Numbered from the stretch's first letter, positions 1-8,728 are shown. The stretch is DNA of 64,000 bases from Shewanella putrefaciens (GCF_016406305.1 NZ_CP066369.1:310001-374000); one strand, 5' to 3'. Notes: a model not told the origin generated them from the sequence alone. Numbers and translations are program-made.

Positions 1-830
1 AAGCCGACATAGAGGCCACTCGCTTCGCGATTATCCGCATAGTGGTAATAGTCACCATACATAGCGCCAATACCGATAATCTCATTGGTTTCATCAACTT
101 GGGTATTAGCTAAGTGGCCTTCAAAATCGCCGCGATTAAAGCCTGCGAGTAGCTTGAATTTGTCCGTTACCGAATAGGTGATGCTGGCACCGTAGCTGCT
201 ATCGAAACTCAGTTCAGAGTCAGCCATTTCGCTGCCATCAGCATTTTTAAGGATCACATCGCCGTTGGTTTTGGCGGCGTATTGCAGGGCAATTTGCACT
301 GGGCCAAAGCTATTGCGGTAAATAAAGGCGGAATCGGCACGCCCCGTTCCCGTGAGGCCGCCATCGCTAAAGGCGTAGGCGCCAACGCTATAGCCCGCAA
401 AAACATTGGGGAGATCTGTGGTGCCAGCGACATCATAGTAGGCGCCCCATTGTTTACCGAAACTTAAACTGCCCCAGTCATCGTGGGACATGCCGACATA
501 GCCTAAGCGGTTATAGAGGAAATCCTCGGTCTTTTCGGCGGCGAGTTTGCCACCTTGCATCACTAGGCTATCGTCGCTCGAAACCATATTGATGCCCCAT
601 TCCGTGGTGGCAAAGGCGGTCCAGCCATTTTTTTCACTGCGCTCAAAACTAAAGCGTACCCGGGAGGAGTCATCGATAACTGAGGTATCGTGGCTGTCAT
701 TTAGGGCGGCAAAACCAAGCCAACCACTTAAATCTAATGTGTTTTTTGAATCTTTATAGAGCTCAACTGCCTGGCTGCTGGTGGCCGCCAATAGTATGGG
801 AAGCAGTAACGCGATGCGGGTCTTATTCAT
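1..830 (-). CDS. Outer-membrane porin, 5' part (3' end outside window)
   Basis: The reading frame is open from an ATG at 830 down to base 1 with no stop, so about 276 N-terminal residues are present and the C-terminus lies outside. The protein starts with a clear signal peptide (MNKTRIALLLPILLAATSSQA). It continues with the alternating aromatic/polar strands of a Gram-negative trimeric porin, including VRFSFERSE, LGYVGMSHDDWGSLSFGKQW and AGYSVGAYAF. A GGTGGA Shine-Dalgarno sits just upstream of the ATG. General porins make diffusion channels in the outer membrane. Substrate preference cannot be read from the sequence. The family assignment is firm; the individual paralogue is not identified. 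Confidence 0.88.
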   Translation of the reverse strand, partial: MNKTRIALLLPILLAATSSQAVELYKDSKNTLDLSGWLGFAALNDSHDTSVIDDSSRVRFSFERSEKNGWTAFATTEWGINMVSSDDSLVMQGGKLAAEKTEDFLYNRLGYVGMSHDDWGSLSFGKQWGAYYDVAGTTDLPNVFAGYSVGAYAFSDGGLTGTGRADSAFIYRNSFGPVQIALQYAAKTNGDVILKNADGSEMADSELSFDSSYGASITYSVTDKFKLLAGFNRGDFEGHLANTQVDETNEIIGIGAMYGDYYHYADNREASGLYVG

Positions 831-872
831 AATTCCACCAAAATGAGCAAGTATCAGCACTGGCCCTAGCAT

Positions 873-896
873 TGGCTCACTAGGGCTCAGGCTGTG
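873..896. repeat. Inverted repeat between porin and potE
   Basis: GCCCTAG and CTAGGGC arms of 7 bp flank a 10-base loop, in the gap between the potE stop and the porin start. It has no clear T-run on either strand, so it may be a weak or Rho-assisted 3' end of the speF-potE transcript. Low certainty. Confidence 0.35.
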
Positions 897-934
897 TGTT
901 TTAAGGACGGAGATCCAGTGCTAGCCAGCCGTGT

Positions 935-2254
935 TCACGCTGGGCGAGCATTGGTAACGGGGGTTTTATTGGAGATCACCCCGTAAATCGTCCAGCCGAA
1001 GAAAGTGGCTATCGCACCGAGCATGACGGCGGTTTCACCCGAGCTATAAAGGGCGTAGAAGCTGTACAGGGCGCCGATCACGGCAATGACGTTGGCCACA
1101 CGTGCCTTATTAGCGGGTACTTTCAGTTGTTTCTGCATCACGCCTAGGGCGGCCATCGACAGGATATAGGGCACAATATTGGTCACTACGGCGAGGTTAA
1201 CTAGGGCTTCGAACTGTTTGCTGAGTGATGGGCTAATAGTCATCAACGACAGGAAGGTTTGGATAGAGACAATAATCGTCATCCCCCAAATAGGTGCATC
1301 GGCCTTGCTGACCTTAGAGAAGATTTTCGGGAAGAAGCCTTCATCGGCCGAGGCTTTAAATACTTGGGCAATGGTGAACTGCCAACCGAGCAGCGAACCA
1401 GTACAGGAGATAATGGCGCAGGCCATCACGATTTTGCCTATGGTAGGGTTAAACATTTGCGCGAAGGCTAAACCAAAGGGTGCGTTGGATGAGGCAAGAT
1501 CGGCGTTAGGCACGATACCGGCAATCACGTTAGTCGAAACAATATAGATAAGCGCCGCACCTAAGGTGCCACCCATTACGGCGATAGGCACGTTTTTCTC
1601 TGGATTATCAACTGCCTCAGAGTTTGCACAGGCAGATTCTAAGCCAAGGAATGCCCATAGGGTCATCGCAATTGAGCCGCCTAATGCCTTAAAGAAGGGC
1701 AGTTCATGGGGGTTCCATGCACCTTTGTAGAGGTCAATATCAAACCAGAACCAGCCAATTAACGACACACCAATCACGGGGATGATAATGCCCCACACGG
1801 TTACGCTACTCACGCGACCGGTAATGCGTGCGCCGCCAAAGTTAGCAATCGTTGCCAACCAAAGCACGCCGATAGTGGCAAGACAGATGGCCATAGGGCT
1901 TAAATTGACTTCAAGCAATACGGCGGCATAGCCTACAGCCGAGATGGCAATGGCCACGTTGGCAATGAGCAGTGAAACCGCATAGGTGTAGTTGGCCATA
2001 AAGTTGCCCGAGCGGCCAAAGGCATACTCGGCATAACCGCCCATGCCACCGGATTTTTTACTGAACATACCGCATTTAGCAAAGGCAAATGCCAGCGCAG
2101 TAGAACCTGCGGCAGTCACCAACCAAGATAAAATCGAAATAGTGCCCACTTGGGCTAATTGGGTGGGCAACATGATAATGCCTGAACCCATCATATTCAC
2201 TATGGTGATAATCGTTAATTGGACGACGCCAATTTTATTCTCTGATTTACTCAT
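935..2254 (-). CDS. potE: Putrescine-ornithine antiporter PotE
   Basis: A 439-residue APC-superfamily transporter of the same length as E. coli PotE and recognisably colinear with it. The N-terminus has VNMMGSGIIMLPT, followed by KSGGMGGYAEYAFG, ANFGGARITG, the FLGLESACAN motif in TM6, and SPSLSKQFEALVNLAVVTNI. About twelve hydrophobic helices are visible. PotE exchanges cytoplasmic putrescine for external ornithine. Together with ornithine decarboxylase it consumes a proton per cycle and exports polyamine. It lies downstream of speF on the same strand with an 84-bp gap holding a hairpin. AGGTCG precedes the ATG. The gene order speF-potE is the classic operon, probably controlled by the leader at 4825-4929. 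Confidence 0.96.
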   Translation of the reverse strand: MSKSENKIGVVQLTIITIVNMMGSGIIMLPTQLAQVGTISILSWLVTAAGSTALAFAFAKCGMFSKKSGGMGGYAEYAFGRSGNFMANYTYAVSLLIANVAIAISAVGYAAVLLEVNLSPMAICLATIGVLWLATIANFGGARITGRVSSVTVWGIIIPVIGVSLIGWFWFDIDLYKGAWNPHELPFFKALGGSIAMTLWAFLGLESACANSEAVDNPEKNVPIAVMGGTLGAALIYIVSTNVIAGIVPNADLASSNAPFGLAFAQMFNPTIGKIVMACAIISCTGSLLGWQFTIAQVFKASADEGFFPKIFSKVSKADAPIWGMTIIVSIQTFLSLMTISPSLSKQFEALVNLAVVTNIVPYILSMAALGVMQKQLKVPANKARVANVIAVIGALYSFYALYSSGETAVMLGAIATFFGWTIYGVISNKTPVTNARPA

Positions 2255-2297
2255 AATAACGACCTAATTTATGTGACTCATAATAAAGTGTGAAACT

Positions 2298-2330
2298 GGC
2301 TGCAGCGCGGGGTTATTTAACGCCGCAGCC
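2298..2330 (-). other. Intercistronic hairpin between speF and potE
   Basis: GGCTGCGGCG pairs with CGCTGCAGCC (10 bp, one G-U) around a 13-base AT-rich loop. No T-run follows, so a terminator is unlikely. It could protect the upstream speF mRNA 3' end or set the speF:potE expression ratio. Confidence 0.5.
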
Positions 2331-2338
2331 AATATTCG

Positions 2339-4501
2339 TTATTTAGCTAATACATAACCTAAGGCTTGGATTTTTCCGTCTGGGGTATTTTCGAGATAAA
2401 CCCCCTGTAATTCGGGTGAGAATCCGGGTAATAAATTGATACCTTCTTCTAGGGCTAAGAAATAACGCTGCACCGCGCCGCCCCAAATTTCCCCTGGCAC
2501 CATACAAAGCACTCCTGGTGGGTATGGCAGCGCACCTTCGGCGGCAATTCTGCCCTCAATTTGCGCTAGCGGGACTAATTCCACTTTGCCGCGGATAAAC
2601 TCGAGATTCGCCTCCTGTGGGTCCATCACTTTTCTTGGGAAATGGGCTTGGCGGAACATTTCTTTCTGCAGTTGTTTTACGTCATGGCTGACATAAAGGT
2701 TGTGCATTTCTTGGCAGAGTTGGCGGATGGTGTAGTCTTTATAACGGGCTTTATTGGCGTTATAGACATTAGGTAAGACTTCGGATAATGGCGCATCCTC
2801 ATCGACTAATTTCTCGAAGCGAGCGATTTGCGAGACCAGATGTTGCATCTTGGCCATATCTTCCGCTGGCGTCATCAGGAATAAAATCGAATTTAAGTCG
2901 CACTTCTCGGGGATAATATTATTTTCCCGTAGGAAGTTAGCCAAAATAGTCGCAGGGATACCAAACTCAGTATATTGGCCCGTTTGCGCATCAATGCCCG
3001 GTGTGGTTAATAGGAATTTACAGGGGTCGACGAAATATTGGCCTTTTTCATAACCGTCGAAGGAGTGCCATTTTTGCCCTGGCTCAAACTCGAAGAAGCG
3101 TAAATCGTCGGCCATTTGCTCGGTTTCATACTCTTGCCATAGGCGGCCATCGATCATAGTTGGGACGAATGGCTTGATATATTTGCACTTTTTAAGCAAT
3201 AACTTACGAGCCTCAATCCCGGCTTTTACGGCTTCGCGCCACAGATAGCGACCGCTGGCACCCTCATGCATTTTGGCGTTCACATCTAGCGCCGCAAACA
3301 GAGGATAGAAGGGGCTGGTTGAGGCGTGCATCATAAAGGCGTTATTGAAACGCTTATGGTTACAGTATCTCGCTTGGCCTTTGATATGCTTATCTTTTTT
3401 ATGGATTTGCGATGTTTGTGAGAAACCCGCCTGCTGTTTATGTACCGACTGAGTCACGATAATGCCGGGATCTTCGGCGGTTAGTTCCAGTAGCAGTGGT
3501 GAGCAGTCATTCATCATGGGAATAAACTGTTCATAGCCTACCCAAGCCGAATCAAACAGAATGTAGTCACAGAGATGACCAATACGATCAACTACTTGGC
3601 GAGCGTTATAAATAGTGCCGTCGTAGGTGCCGAGTTGGATAATGGCTAAACGGAAGGGGCGTTTTTCATCGGCACGTTCTGGGGCAACTTCGCGGATTCG
3701 TTCCCGTAAATAGGATTCTTGGAAACAATGGGCGTCGATACCGCCAATAAAGCCGAAGGGGTTACGTGCCGTTTCTAAATAAATCGGTGTTGCGCCCGCT
3801 TGAATTAGCGCGCCGTGGTGGTTCGATTTATGGTTATTGCGGTCGAATAAGACTAAATCACCTTTTGCTAACAGCGCATTGGTCGCCACTTTATTCGATG
3901 ATGAAGTGCCGTTCAGCACGAAATAGGTTTTATCGGCATTAAAGACTTTAGCGGCATATTTTTGAGCGTCGAGTGGTGCGCCTTCATGGATCAGCAAATC
4001 ACCTAATTTGACGTCGGCATTACACATATCTGCACGGAAAATAGTTTCGCCAAAAAAATCGAAAAACTGACGACCGACTGGGTGTTTACGGAAGAATTGA
4101 CCGCCCTGATGGCCTGGGCAAGCAAAGGTGGAGTTACCCATTTCAACGTATTTTTTCAAGGTGCCGAAGAAGGGCGGTAATAGCGCTTGTTCATATTTAT
4201 TGATTGCCGTCTCAACCTGTTTTCCGTAGAAGTCAGTATTATCACCGCAGAGTTCAAATACCCCAGTAATAGATAAGCACACATCATCAGGGAAGGTTTC
4301 TTCGCAGCAAACTGAAACAAAAATCGGTAGTTTCAATCCGGTGTTTTTAATTTTTTCAACAATACCATTTCTAACGTCACTAACTGAGACTACGGCCGCA
4401 CCCACATCACAAAAATCTGTAGTTAATACATTGACCACTTCTCTGTCGATATCAAAACAAGATCTTACAGATAAGCTTGCGGCAACTTTTAATAATTTCA
4501 T
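2339..4501 (-). CDS. speF: Inducible ornithine decarboxylase SpeF
   Basis: A 720-residue PLP-dependent fold-type I decarboxylase that turns ornithine into putrescine plus CO2. I place the start at the ATG at 4501 (MKLLKVAASL), which has AAGGAAA nine bases upstream. A further upstream start at 4540 would add 13 residues without a good ribosome site. Visible hallmarks are CPGHQGGQFF, VLNGTSSSNK, FDRNNHKSNHHG, DSAWVGYEQF and the PLP-lysine motif SVHKQQ (K355). The C-terminal domain has YPPGVLCMVPGEIWGG. Length and motifs match E. coli SpeF rather than lysine or arginine decarboxylases. It is the first structural gene of speF-potE. A 323-nt leader separates it from the 34-codon SpeFL-like ORF, consistent with ornithine-induced antitermination. 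Confidence 0.97.
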   Translation of the reverse strand: MKLLKVAASLSVRSCFDIDREVVNVLTTDFCDVGAAVVSVSDVRNGIVEKIKNTGLKLPIFVSVCCEETFPDDVCLSITGVFELCGDNTDFYGKQVETAINKYEQALLPPFFGTLKKYVEMGNSTFACPGHQGGQFFRKHPVGRQFFDFFGETIFRADMCNADVKLGDLLIHEGAPLDAQKYAAKVFNADKTYFVLNGTSSSNKVATNALLAKGDLVLFDRNNHKSNHHGALIQAGATPIYLETARNPFGFIGGIDAHCFQESYLRERIREVAPERADEKRPFRLAIIQLGTYDGTIYNARQVVDRIGHLCDYILFDSAWVGYEQFIPMMNDCSPLLLELTAEDPGIIVTQSVHKQQAGFSQTSQIHKKDKHIKGQARYCNHKRFNNAFMMHASTSPFYPLFAALDVNAKMHEGASGRYLWREAVKAGIEARKLLLKKCKYIKPFVPTMIDGRLWQEYETEQMADDLRFFEFEPGQKWHSFDGYEKGQYFVDPCKFLLTTPGIDAQTGQYTEFGIPATILANFLRENNIIPEKCDLNSILFLMTPAEDMAKMQHLVSQIARFEKLVDEDAPLSEVLPNVYNANKARYKDYTIRQLCQEMHNLYVSHDVKQLQKEMFRQAHFPRKVMDPQEANLEFIRGKVELVPLAQIEGRIAAEGALPYPPGVLCMVPGEIWGGAVQRYFLALEEGINLLPGFSPELQGVYLENTPDGKIQALGYVLAK

Positions 4502-4824
4502 TGTTAATTTCCTTTTTACTTTAAATAATTTTGGATACAACAGTGCCTATACCTAATTAATTAAGTTTGAGGCATGAAAATTAGATATAGCAATTCCGTG
4601 CGCAGAATAGTTGTGACTATGCTTAAGCCGCTAAATAAAATAGAAGTAGAATAATATTCTATTGGATAAGCGGGTTGCTTAGCCGCAGTTAAACTGCACT
4701 AACAAAAGAATGCTGTGATAGCGATGCGAGATAGTAAGACTACAAATAACAGTGGTGTAAGTGTTTGGTAATGCTATGCAAATACCATGGCTTAACTGTC
4801 GTTTGGCCTACCACCTGCGCAGGA
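4502..4824 (-). promoter_or_regulatory. speF leader RNA between speFL and speF (candidate Rho-dependent attenuator)
   Basis: This is the untranslated stretch between the speFL stop and the speF start. On the transcribed (minus) strand, roughly 4795-4690 is rich in C and poor in G with little evident pairing (for example ACCAAACACTTACACCACTG), as expected of a Rho utilisation region. No intrinsic terminator is seen. In E. coli the equivalent region ends transcription by Rho unless ornithine stalls the ribosome on SpeFL. The same logic is inferred here and is not proven by sequence alone. Confidence 0.5.
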
Positions 4825-4929
4825 TTAGCGGAGGAAGATAAATGAGTGATCGAAATAGTCACGTTGGCTAGGCATCATGATATGTCGTGTGCGCCTAATA
4901 TGTGCCATGATTTTAGATTTCCTCTTCAT
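4825..4929 (-). CDS. speFL: SpeFL ornithine-sensing leader peptide
   Basis: A 34-codon ORF on the minus strand with GGAG eight bases before its ATG (4929) and a TAA stop at 4825-4827. From memory, E. coli SpeFL is also 34 residues. The peptide carries M8-A-HIRRTRHIM at residues 8-18, nearly identical to the E. coli sensor segment MPHIRRTTHIM at the same positions. It then has RDYFDHSF and ends in Arg34, as E. coli SpeFL does. In E. coli, ornithine binds the ribosome translating SpeFL, arrests it and prevents Rho termination, which turns on speF-potE. The position upstream of speF, identical length and conserved motif make this a confident call, although the ORF is short. The antisense ORF on the plus strand here is a shadow. 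Confidence 0.9.
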   Translation of the reverse strand: MKRKSKIMAHIRRTRHIMMPSQRDYFDHSFIFLR

Positions 4930-5411
4930 ATACAACTCCATTATGACTTAGAGAAAATGACTGGGTTTTTATTACGGAGTGGAGTTTATATGTCAGTTAT
5001 AAATAAAAGCATGACCAATGTCTTATTTTTTAATAATCACGACTTAAATTTAACTTGGTTTACCAATATTAAAATGAATTATTAATACTTAAGTATGGTT
5101 AGCTAAATTATGAAAATGAATATTGTCAGTATTATTTAAATAAAATTATTTGCATAAAATATCTTATGCTATTTTGCTAATCTTAATTAAAAGGCTATTA
5201 CAATAGACATCTTGATTTATACCGCACGCCACCTTTGCATTTTTATGCAGATATTTCCTTTACAAAATCACCGGCATGCTTAAAGATTGCAAAAATGACA
5301 GTTTTTTTCTCACATTTGAGCATTTGGGGCAGAAAGTTGCCGTTTTAGGGCAGATGTTATTTTTTGGATTGACGTAGATTAGCTAAGTCGAAACATCAAT
5401 GGGAGATAGAC
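4930..5411. promoter_or_regulatory. AT-rich divergent intergenic region
   Basis: About 480 bp lies between the speFL start (minus) and the PEBP-like gene (plus). It is strongly AT-rich, especially 5000-5200, as is typical of promoter DNA for an acid- or anaerobically-induced operon. I found no promoter pair convincing enough to place, and no further gene. A TTGACG at about 5370 could serve as a -35 for the gene at 5412 but lacks a good -10. Confidence 0.4.
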
Positions 5412-5951
5412 ATGAATAAATGGTGGCTAGGGGCAAGTTTAGTACTGGGCTTATGTGGTCAGGCAAATGCGCTGACATTAACCAGCAAAGATATGAGCGA
5501 GGGCAATAAACTCTCCCCGCAATTAGTATTTAATGGCTTTGGTTGCCAAGGTGAAAATATTTCGCCGCAACTGACTTGGACCCAAGTGCCGGCGGGAACG
5601 CAAGCCTTTGCTGTCACGGCCTATGATCCCGATGCGCCAACGGGCAGCGGTTGGTGGCACTGGGCGGTGTATAACTTACCCGCAGCGCAAACATCACTGG
5701 CGCAGGGTGCAGGTTCCCATGCCGATGGTCTGCCCAAAGGCGCTATCGCCTTGAAAAACGACTTCGGCACCACAAACTTTGGTGGTGCCTGCCCGCCTGA
5801 AGGCCATGGTGTGCATAGGTATGAATTTATTGTATGGGCATTGCCCAGTGCGCTAGAGCTGCCAAAGGATGCCAGCCCTGCATTATTAGGCTTTATGCTC
5901 AGGGCACAGGCCTTAGGCAGTGCCAAGTTGACTGCGGTATATAACAGATAA
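5412..5951 (+). CDS. Secreted YbhB/YbcL family (PEBP, Raf-kinase-inhibitor-like) protein
   Basis: A 179-residue protein with a signal peptide ending at CGQANA, followed by a complete bacterial phosphatidylethanolamine-binding-like domain. Motifs are LSPQLVFNGFGCQGENISPQLTW (residues about 35-57), the ligand-pocket signature YDPDAPTGSGWWHWAVYNLP and GVHRYEFIVWAL. ATG follows GGGAGAT. In bacteria the biochemical role of this family is not settled. Export to the periplasm is predicted. It is followed after 24 bp by an AraC regulator on the same strand, so the two may be cotranscribed. Confidence 0.9.
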   Translation: MNKWWLGASLVLGLCGQANALTLTSKDMSEGNKLSPQLVFNGFGCQGENISPQLTWTQVPAGTQAFAVTAYDPDAPTGSGWWHWAVYNLPAAQTSLAQGAGSHADGLPKGAIALKNDFGTTNFGGACPPEGHGVHRYEFIVWALPSALELPKDASPALLGFMLRAQALGSAKLTAVYNR

Positions 5952-5975
5952 TCCATTAATCACTAGGCTGGTGTC

Positions 5976-6734
5976 ATGATCAAAATGTTTGAGTATGATT
6001 CGAAACAGGCACAATCTTTATCCCAAGTCCCTGTACACCAGCCGTCGATTATTCGGGTTATTCATGGTGAAAAGTCATTGCTGTGGCAGGATGAATCCGT
6101 TTTAGTGGGTCAAGGTCAGTTACTGTTAATTCCTGCGGGCTCGCATATCAGCTTTGTTAATCGGCCTTTCCTTGGGCGCTATCGGGCGGTGCAGTTACTG
6201 CTTCCCCACGATTTACCCCAAGGTGTTTTATCGGGCAATGCCGATTGGCGCGATCCTATGCCGGTCCAAAATGTATCGCGCGCAGTCGACTTAGCCTGGA
6301 ATGCGTTATTACAGAGTTTGACTTTGTCGCTCGCAGAGTCTGTTCAATTGCATTATTTGGCCGCATTACTGCTGAGTTTGCCCGATAAAGGCTGTGTGAA
6401 TTGGTTGTACGGGCACAGGCAATATAGCGTGACTCAAGCGGTTTTGGCCTTGATGGGCGTGAGCCCCTCGGCGCCGTGGCAGCAGGAGGAGATTGCCGAC
6501 AAATTACATATGAGTACGGCCAGCCTGAGGCGTAAATTGGCTCAAGAAGACACTAGCTTCAGGCAGTTATTAGTCGAAGTTCGACTTAGCCATGGTTTGG
6601 CTATGTTGCAAAATTCGGCTGAGCCATTATTGCAGGTGGCTTTAGCCTGTGGTTATCAGTCTGCGGAAAAGTTTTCCTTACGTTTTAAGCAACAATTTGG
6701 CCTGACCCCTGCGGCTTATCGTCGTACACTGTGA
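5976..6734 (+). CDS. AraC-family transcriptional regulator
   Basis: A 252-residue protein with an N-terminal cupin-like sensing region (about 1-130, with LLIPAGSHISFV) and a C-terminal AraC DNA-binding domain with two helix-turn-helix units (about 155-250). The first HTH contains EEIADKLHMSTASLRRKLAQED. The second ends in the family signature SAEKFSLRFKQQFGLTPAAYRR. It resembles the short GadX/acid-response type of regulator. The inducer is not readable from sequence. It is probably in an operon with the preceding secreted protein and may control it. Confidence 0.9.
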   Translation: MIKMFEYDSKQAQSLSQVPVHQPSIIRVIHGEKSLLWQDESVLVGQGQLLLIPAGSHISFVNRPFLGRYRAVQLLLPHDLPQGVLSGNADWRDPMPVQNVSRAVDLAWNALLQSLTLSLAESVQLHYLAALLLSLPDKGCVNWLYGHRQYSVTQAVLALMGVSPSAPWQQEEIADKLHMSTASLRRKLAQEDTSFRQLLVEVRLSHGLAMLQNSAEPLLQVALACGYQSAEKFSLRFKQQFGLTPAAYRRTL

Positions 6735-6782
6735 GTGGAAACGGGTTATACCCAAACAATCTCAAGCGACAGGAGAGATGTG

Positions 6783-7133
6783 ATGGCGGATGAGCAATTT
6801 ACCGATAGCGGATTTTGGAACAAGATCAAACTCTTTGGCCGTCAGGCGGGCCGGGAGGTGATCGAGCGGGCCCTGTGGCTCTATTATGCCGCGCAACAAC
6901 CTAATACCCCTAAGTGGGCTAAATCTGTCATCCTCGGCGCCTTGGCCTATTTTATTTCCCCTCTAGATGCCATTCCCGATCTTACGCCCTTAGTGGGCTT
7001 TACCGACGATCTTGGCGCCTTGGCTGCTGCGCTGACTATGGTGACACTCTATATTGATGATGGGGTGAAGGCGCTCGCCGCCGATAAGCTGGCCAGTTGG
7101 TTTGGAGAAGAACCTACGGATCCCAAGGATTGA
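6783..7133 (+). CDS. YkvA/DUF1232 family membrane protein
   Basis: A 116-residue protein. I start at ATG 6783, which has GGAGAG at proper spacing. The frame opens at a GTG directly after the AraC stop (6735), but that has no ribosome site. The family core is KWAKSVILGALAYFISPLDAIPDLTPLVGFTDDLG, with one hydrophobic helix and the conserved SPLDAIPD turn. This is followed by a second hydrophobic stretch (ALAAALTMVTLYI). DUF1232 proteins are small inner-membrane proteins of unknown function. It lies 48 bp after the AraC gene on the same strand. Confidence 0.85.
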   Translation: MADEQFTDSGFWNKIKLFGRQAGREVIERALWLYYAAQQPNTPKWAKSVILGALAYFISPLDAIPDLTPLVGFTDDLGALAAALTMVTLYIDDGVKALAADKLASWFGEEPTDPKD

Positions 7134-7251
7134 TGACTTTAGTTGGGGATTCACAGCGGGGATAAATCGACATTTTGACGCTAAAAATATGATTTTATTA
7201 GTAGTCACTGATTTGGTTTTTCCTTAGCTTTTTTAAGGGAAAAATATTTTT

Positions 7252-7267
7252 TTGCAAACGTTTCACT
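7252..7267. promoter_or_regulatory. PurR/LacI-family-like operator and promoter ahead of the HExxH gene
   Basis: TTGCAAACGTTTCACT contains the half-symmetric GCAAACGTTT core typical of PurR/LacI-family operators. A TATATG that could be a -10 follows about 17 bases after TTTCAC. The gene has no purine role that I can see, so the regulator is uncertain. Confidence 0.3.
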
Positions 7268-7332
7268 ATTGCTTGATTGCGCTATATGCTAGCGCTGTTT
7301 TGTGAACCCATTGTGTGTGTTTAGGCAAATAA

Positions 7333-8727
7333 ATGAAAAATATTATGGTGGTGATCCTATGGTTTCTAGGTGTCTCCGCCGCTACCCCAGCGCTCGCCGA
7401 TAAGGCATCTCCGGAACAACTCGCCCGTTTGTACCTCGATTACATGACTCAAAATAGTCGCCGTAGTGAAGCCCTGTGGCCGGGGTTTCGCCTCGACGAT
7501 AAAGTGCATCTCTTTAGTTATGGCGGTAACGTCTGGCTGCGTCAGCCTGGTGGCGAAATCATTCAAGATAATAGTGTTTTAGAGTCAGTCAATTTGCGCT
7601 CCGGCTTGTCCGTTAATTTTGGTTTTCCCCAGTATCAGGGGCAGCCTGGGGTGTTAATTCAACTCGAAGCACCCAATATTCAATTTACCAGTGACACTAA
7701 AACTACTGATTTACCCTTTTTAGTGTGGGCGGGTAATAGCTTGCATGAGGCGTTTCATTTTTATGCGCAGTCCGAATGGCGAGTGTTAGAGGAAGGCCGT
7801 CGCTACGAAGGCGAAGTCTTTCCGCTTAATCTGGATGCGCGCTTTTATCGTCTACAGCTATTCAATGCCTTGATGGCAGCATTAGAGCCTGAGCAGCAAA
7901 CGGTGCAGTTGGGCTATGCCGCCTACTGGTTACAAGTGTGGCGTCAGGCCGCACCGAATGAGGACAGAGTCGGCTATTTAAACGACTTAGTCGAAGGCAG
8001 CGCCAAATATGTGGAGTTAGTCGCTGGGGCGCGCTTTTTGAGTCAAAACCAAAGCTATTTGGAATATCAACAGATACTGTTGCAGTATGTTCACAACTAC
8101 TATCAACAGCAGCAGATGTTAGGCGGTTGGGCCGCCGAAGCCGAAAATATTGGGGCGTTGGCGGGAATATTGCTGGATTTAACCCAAGACCCCTATGTTT
8201 GGAAAGAGTCGGTGATATCGGGCATGCTCCCCGTGGATATATTGCTCAATCGGGTTAAAGCTATTACGCCACCCGTTGGGCCACATAATGCGCAAAAGAA
8301 ACGCTTGCAGGAGATGTTGGCTTATTACCCCGCGACTGAACAAAAATTATCGCAATTACTTCAAGAGGTGCAGGACCCTAAGGTGCCGCTATTAGTGATG
8401 CCGAGCGTGAGTGATAGCAGCAGTTTTATCGATGTGGGCGAGGTCCGCTCTGGCTTTTATGTGGTGCCTTATCAAGGTGACATAGCCCAAGCCTATCTAG
8501 GGATGAGTTCACAATTCAGTAACTTAAATGTAAGTGGTAGTGCGTTACTCGATGTACCGATACAAAATTTTTGTGAGGGCATTGAGGCGGCAACTCTGTT
8601 ACCTTTGGCATTCCCCTTCCAACGTGAGGGGCAGTATCTAGTATTTAATGAGTCGGAAGTCCATGGCACGATAAGGGTTTCTGCGAGTGTTGTTGAGGGA
8701 CGAACCCTCTACTGTGCGATGAATTAA
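7333..8727 (+). CDS. Secreted putative zinc metalloprotease (HExxH...E) of unknown family
   Basis: A 464-residue protein with a signal peptide cut after about residue 22 (TPALA-DKAS). I do not recognise a named family. The protein shows a zincin signature HEAFH at residues 138-142. An EGSAKYVE segment at 221-228, 79 residues on, looks like the third-ligand helix of gluzincin-like peptidases (candidate ligand E221). The middle is helical, and the last 110 residues look like a beta domain with two cysteines (in NFCEG and LYCAM). The stop is followed after one base by the ATG of a membrane acyltransferase, so the two are translationally coupled. Peptidase activity is inferred from the motif only. 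Confidence 0.65.
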   Translation: MKNIMVVILWFLGVSAATPALADKASPEQLARLYLDYMTQNSRRSEALWPGFRLDDKVHLFSYGGNVWLRQPGGEIIQDNSVLESVNLRSGLSVNFGFPQYQGQPGVLIQLEAPNIQFTSDTKTTDLPFLVWAGNSLHEAFHFYAQSEWRVLEEGRRYEGEVFPLNLDARFYRLQLFNALMAALEPEQQTVQLGYAAYWLQVWRQAAPNEDRVGYLNDLVEGSAKYVELVAGARFLSQNQSYLEYQQILLQYVHNYYQQQQMLGGWAAEAENIGALAGILLDLTQDPYVWKESVISGMLPVDILLNRVKAITPPVGPHNAQKKRLQEMLAYYPATEQKLSQLLQEVQDPKVPLLVMPSVSDSSSFIDVGEVRSGFYVVPYQGDIAQAYLGMSSQFSNLNVSGSALLDVPIQNFCEGIEAATLLPLAFPFQREGQYLVFNESEVHGTIRVSASVVEGRTLYCAMN

Positions 8728-8728
8728 T

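Noticed and set aside
4846..5085. Plus-strand 79-codon ORF in the speF leader region
   Set aside because: It is antisense to the SpeFL ORF, has no family resemblance, and its composition follows the AT-rich promoter DNA.
5110..5165. ArgR-box-like AT-rich sequences upstream of speFL
   Set aside because: Only half-sites fit the TGAAT...ATTCA pattern, and AT-rich DNA gives such matches by chance.
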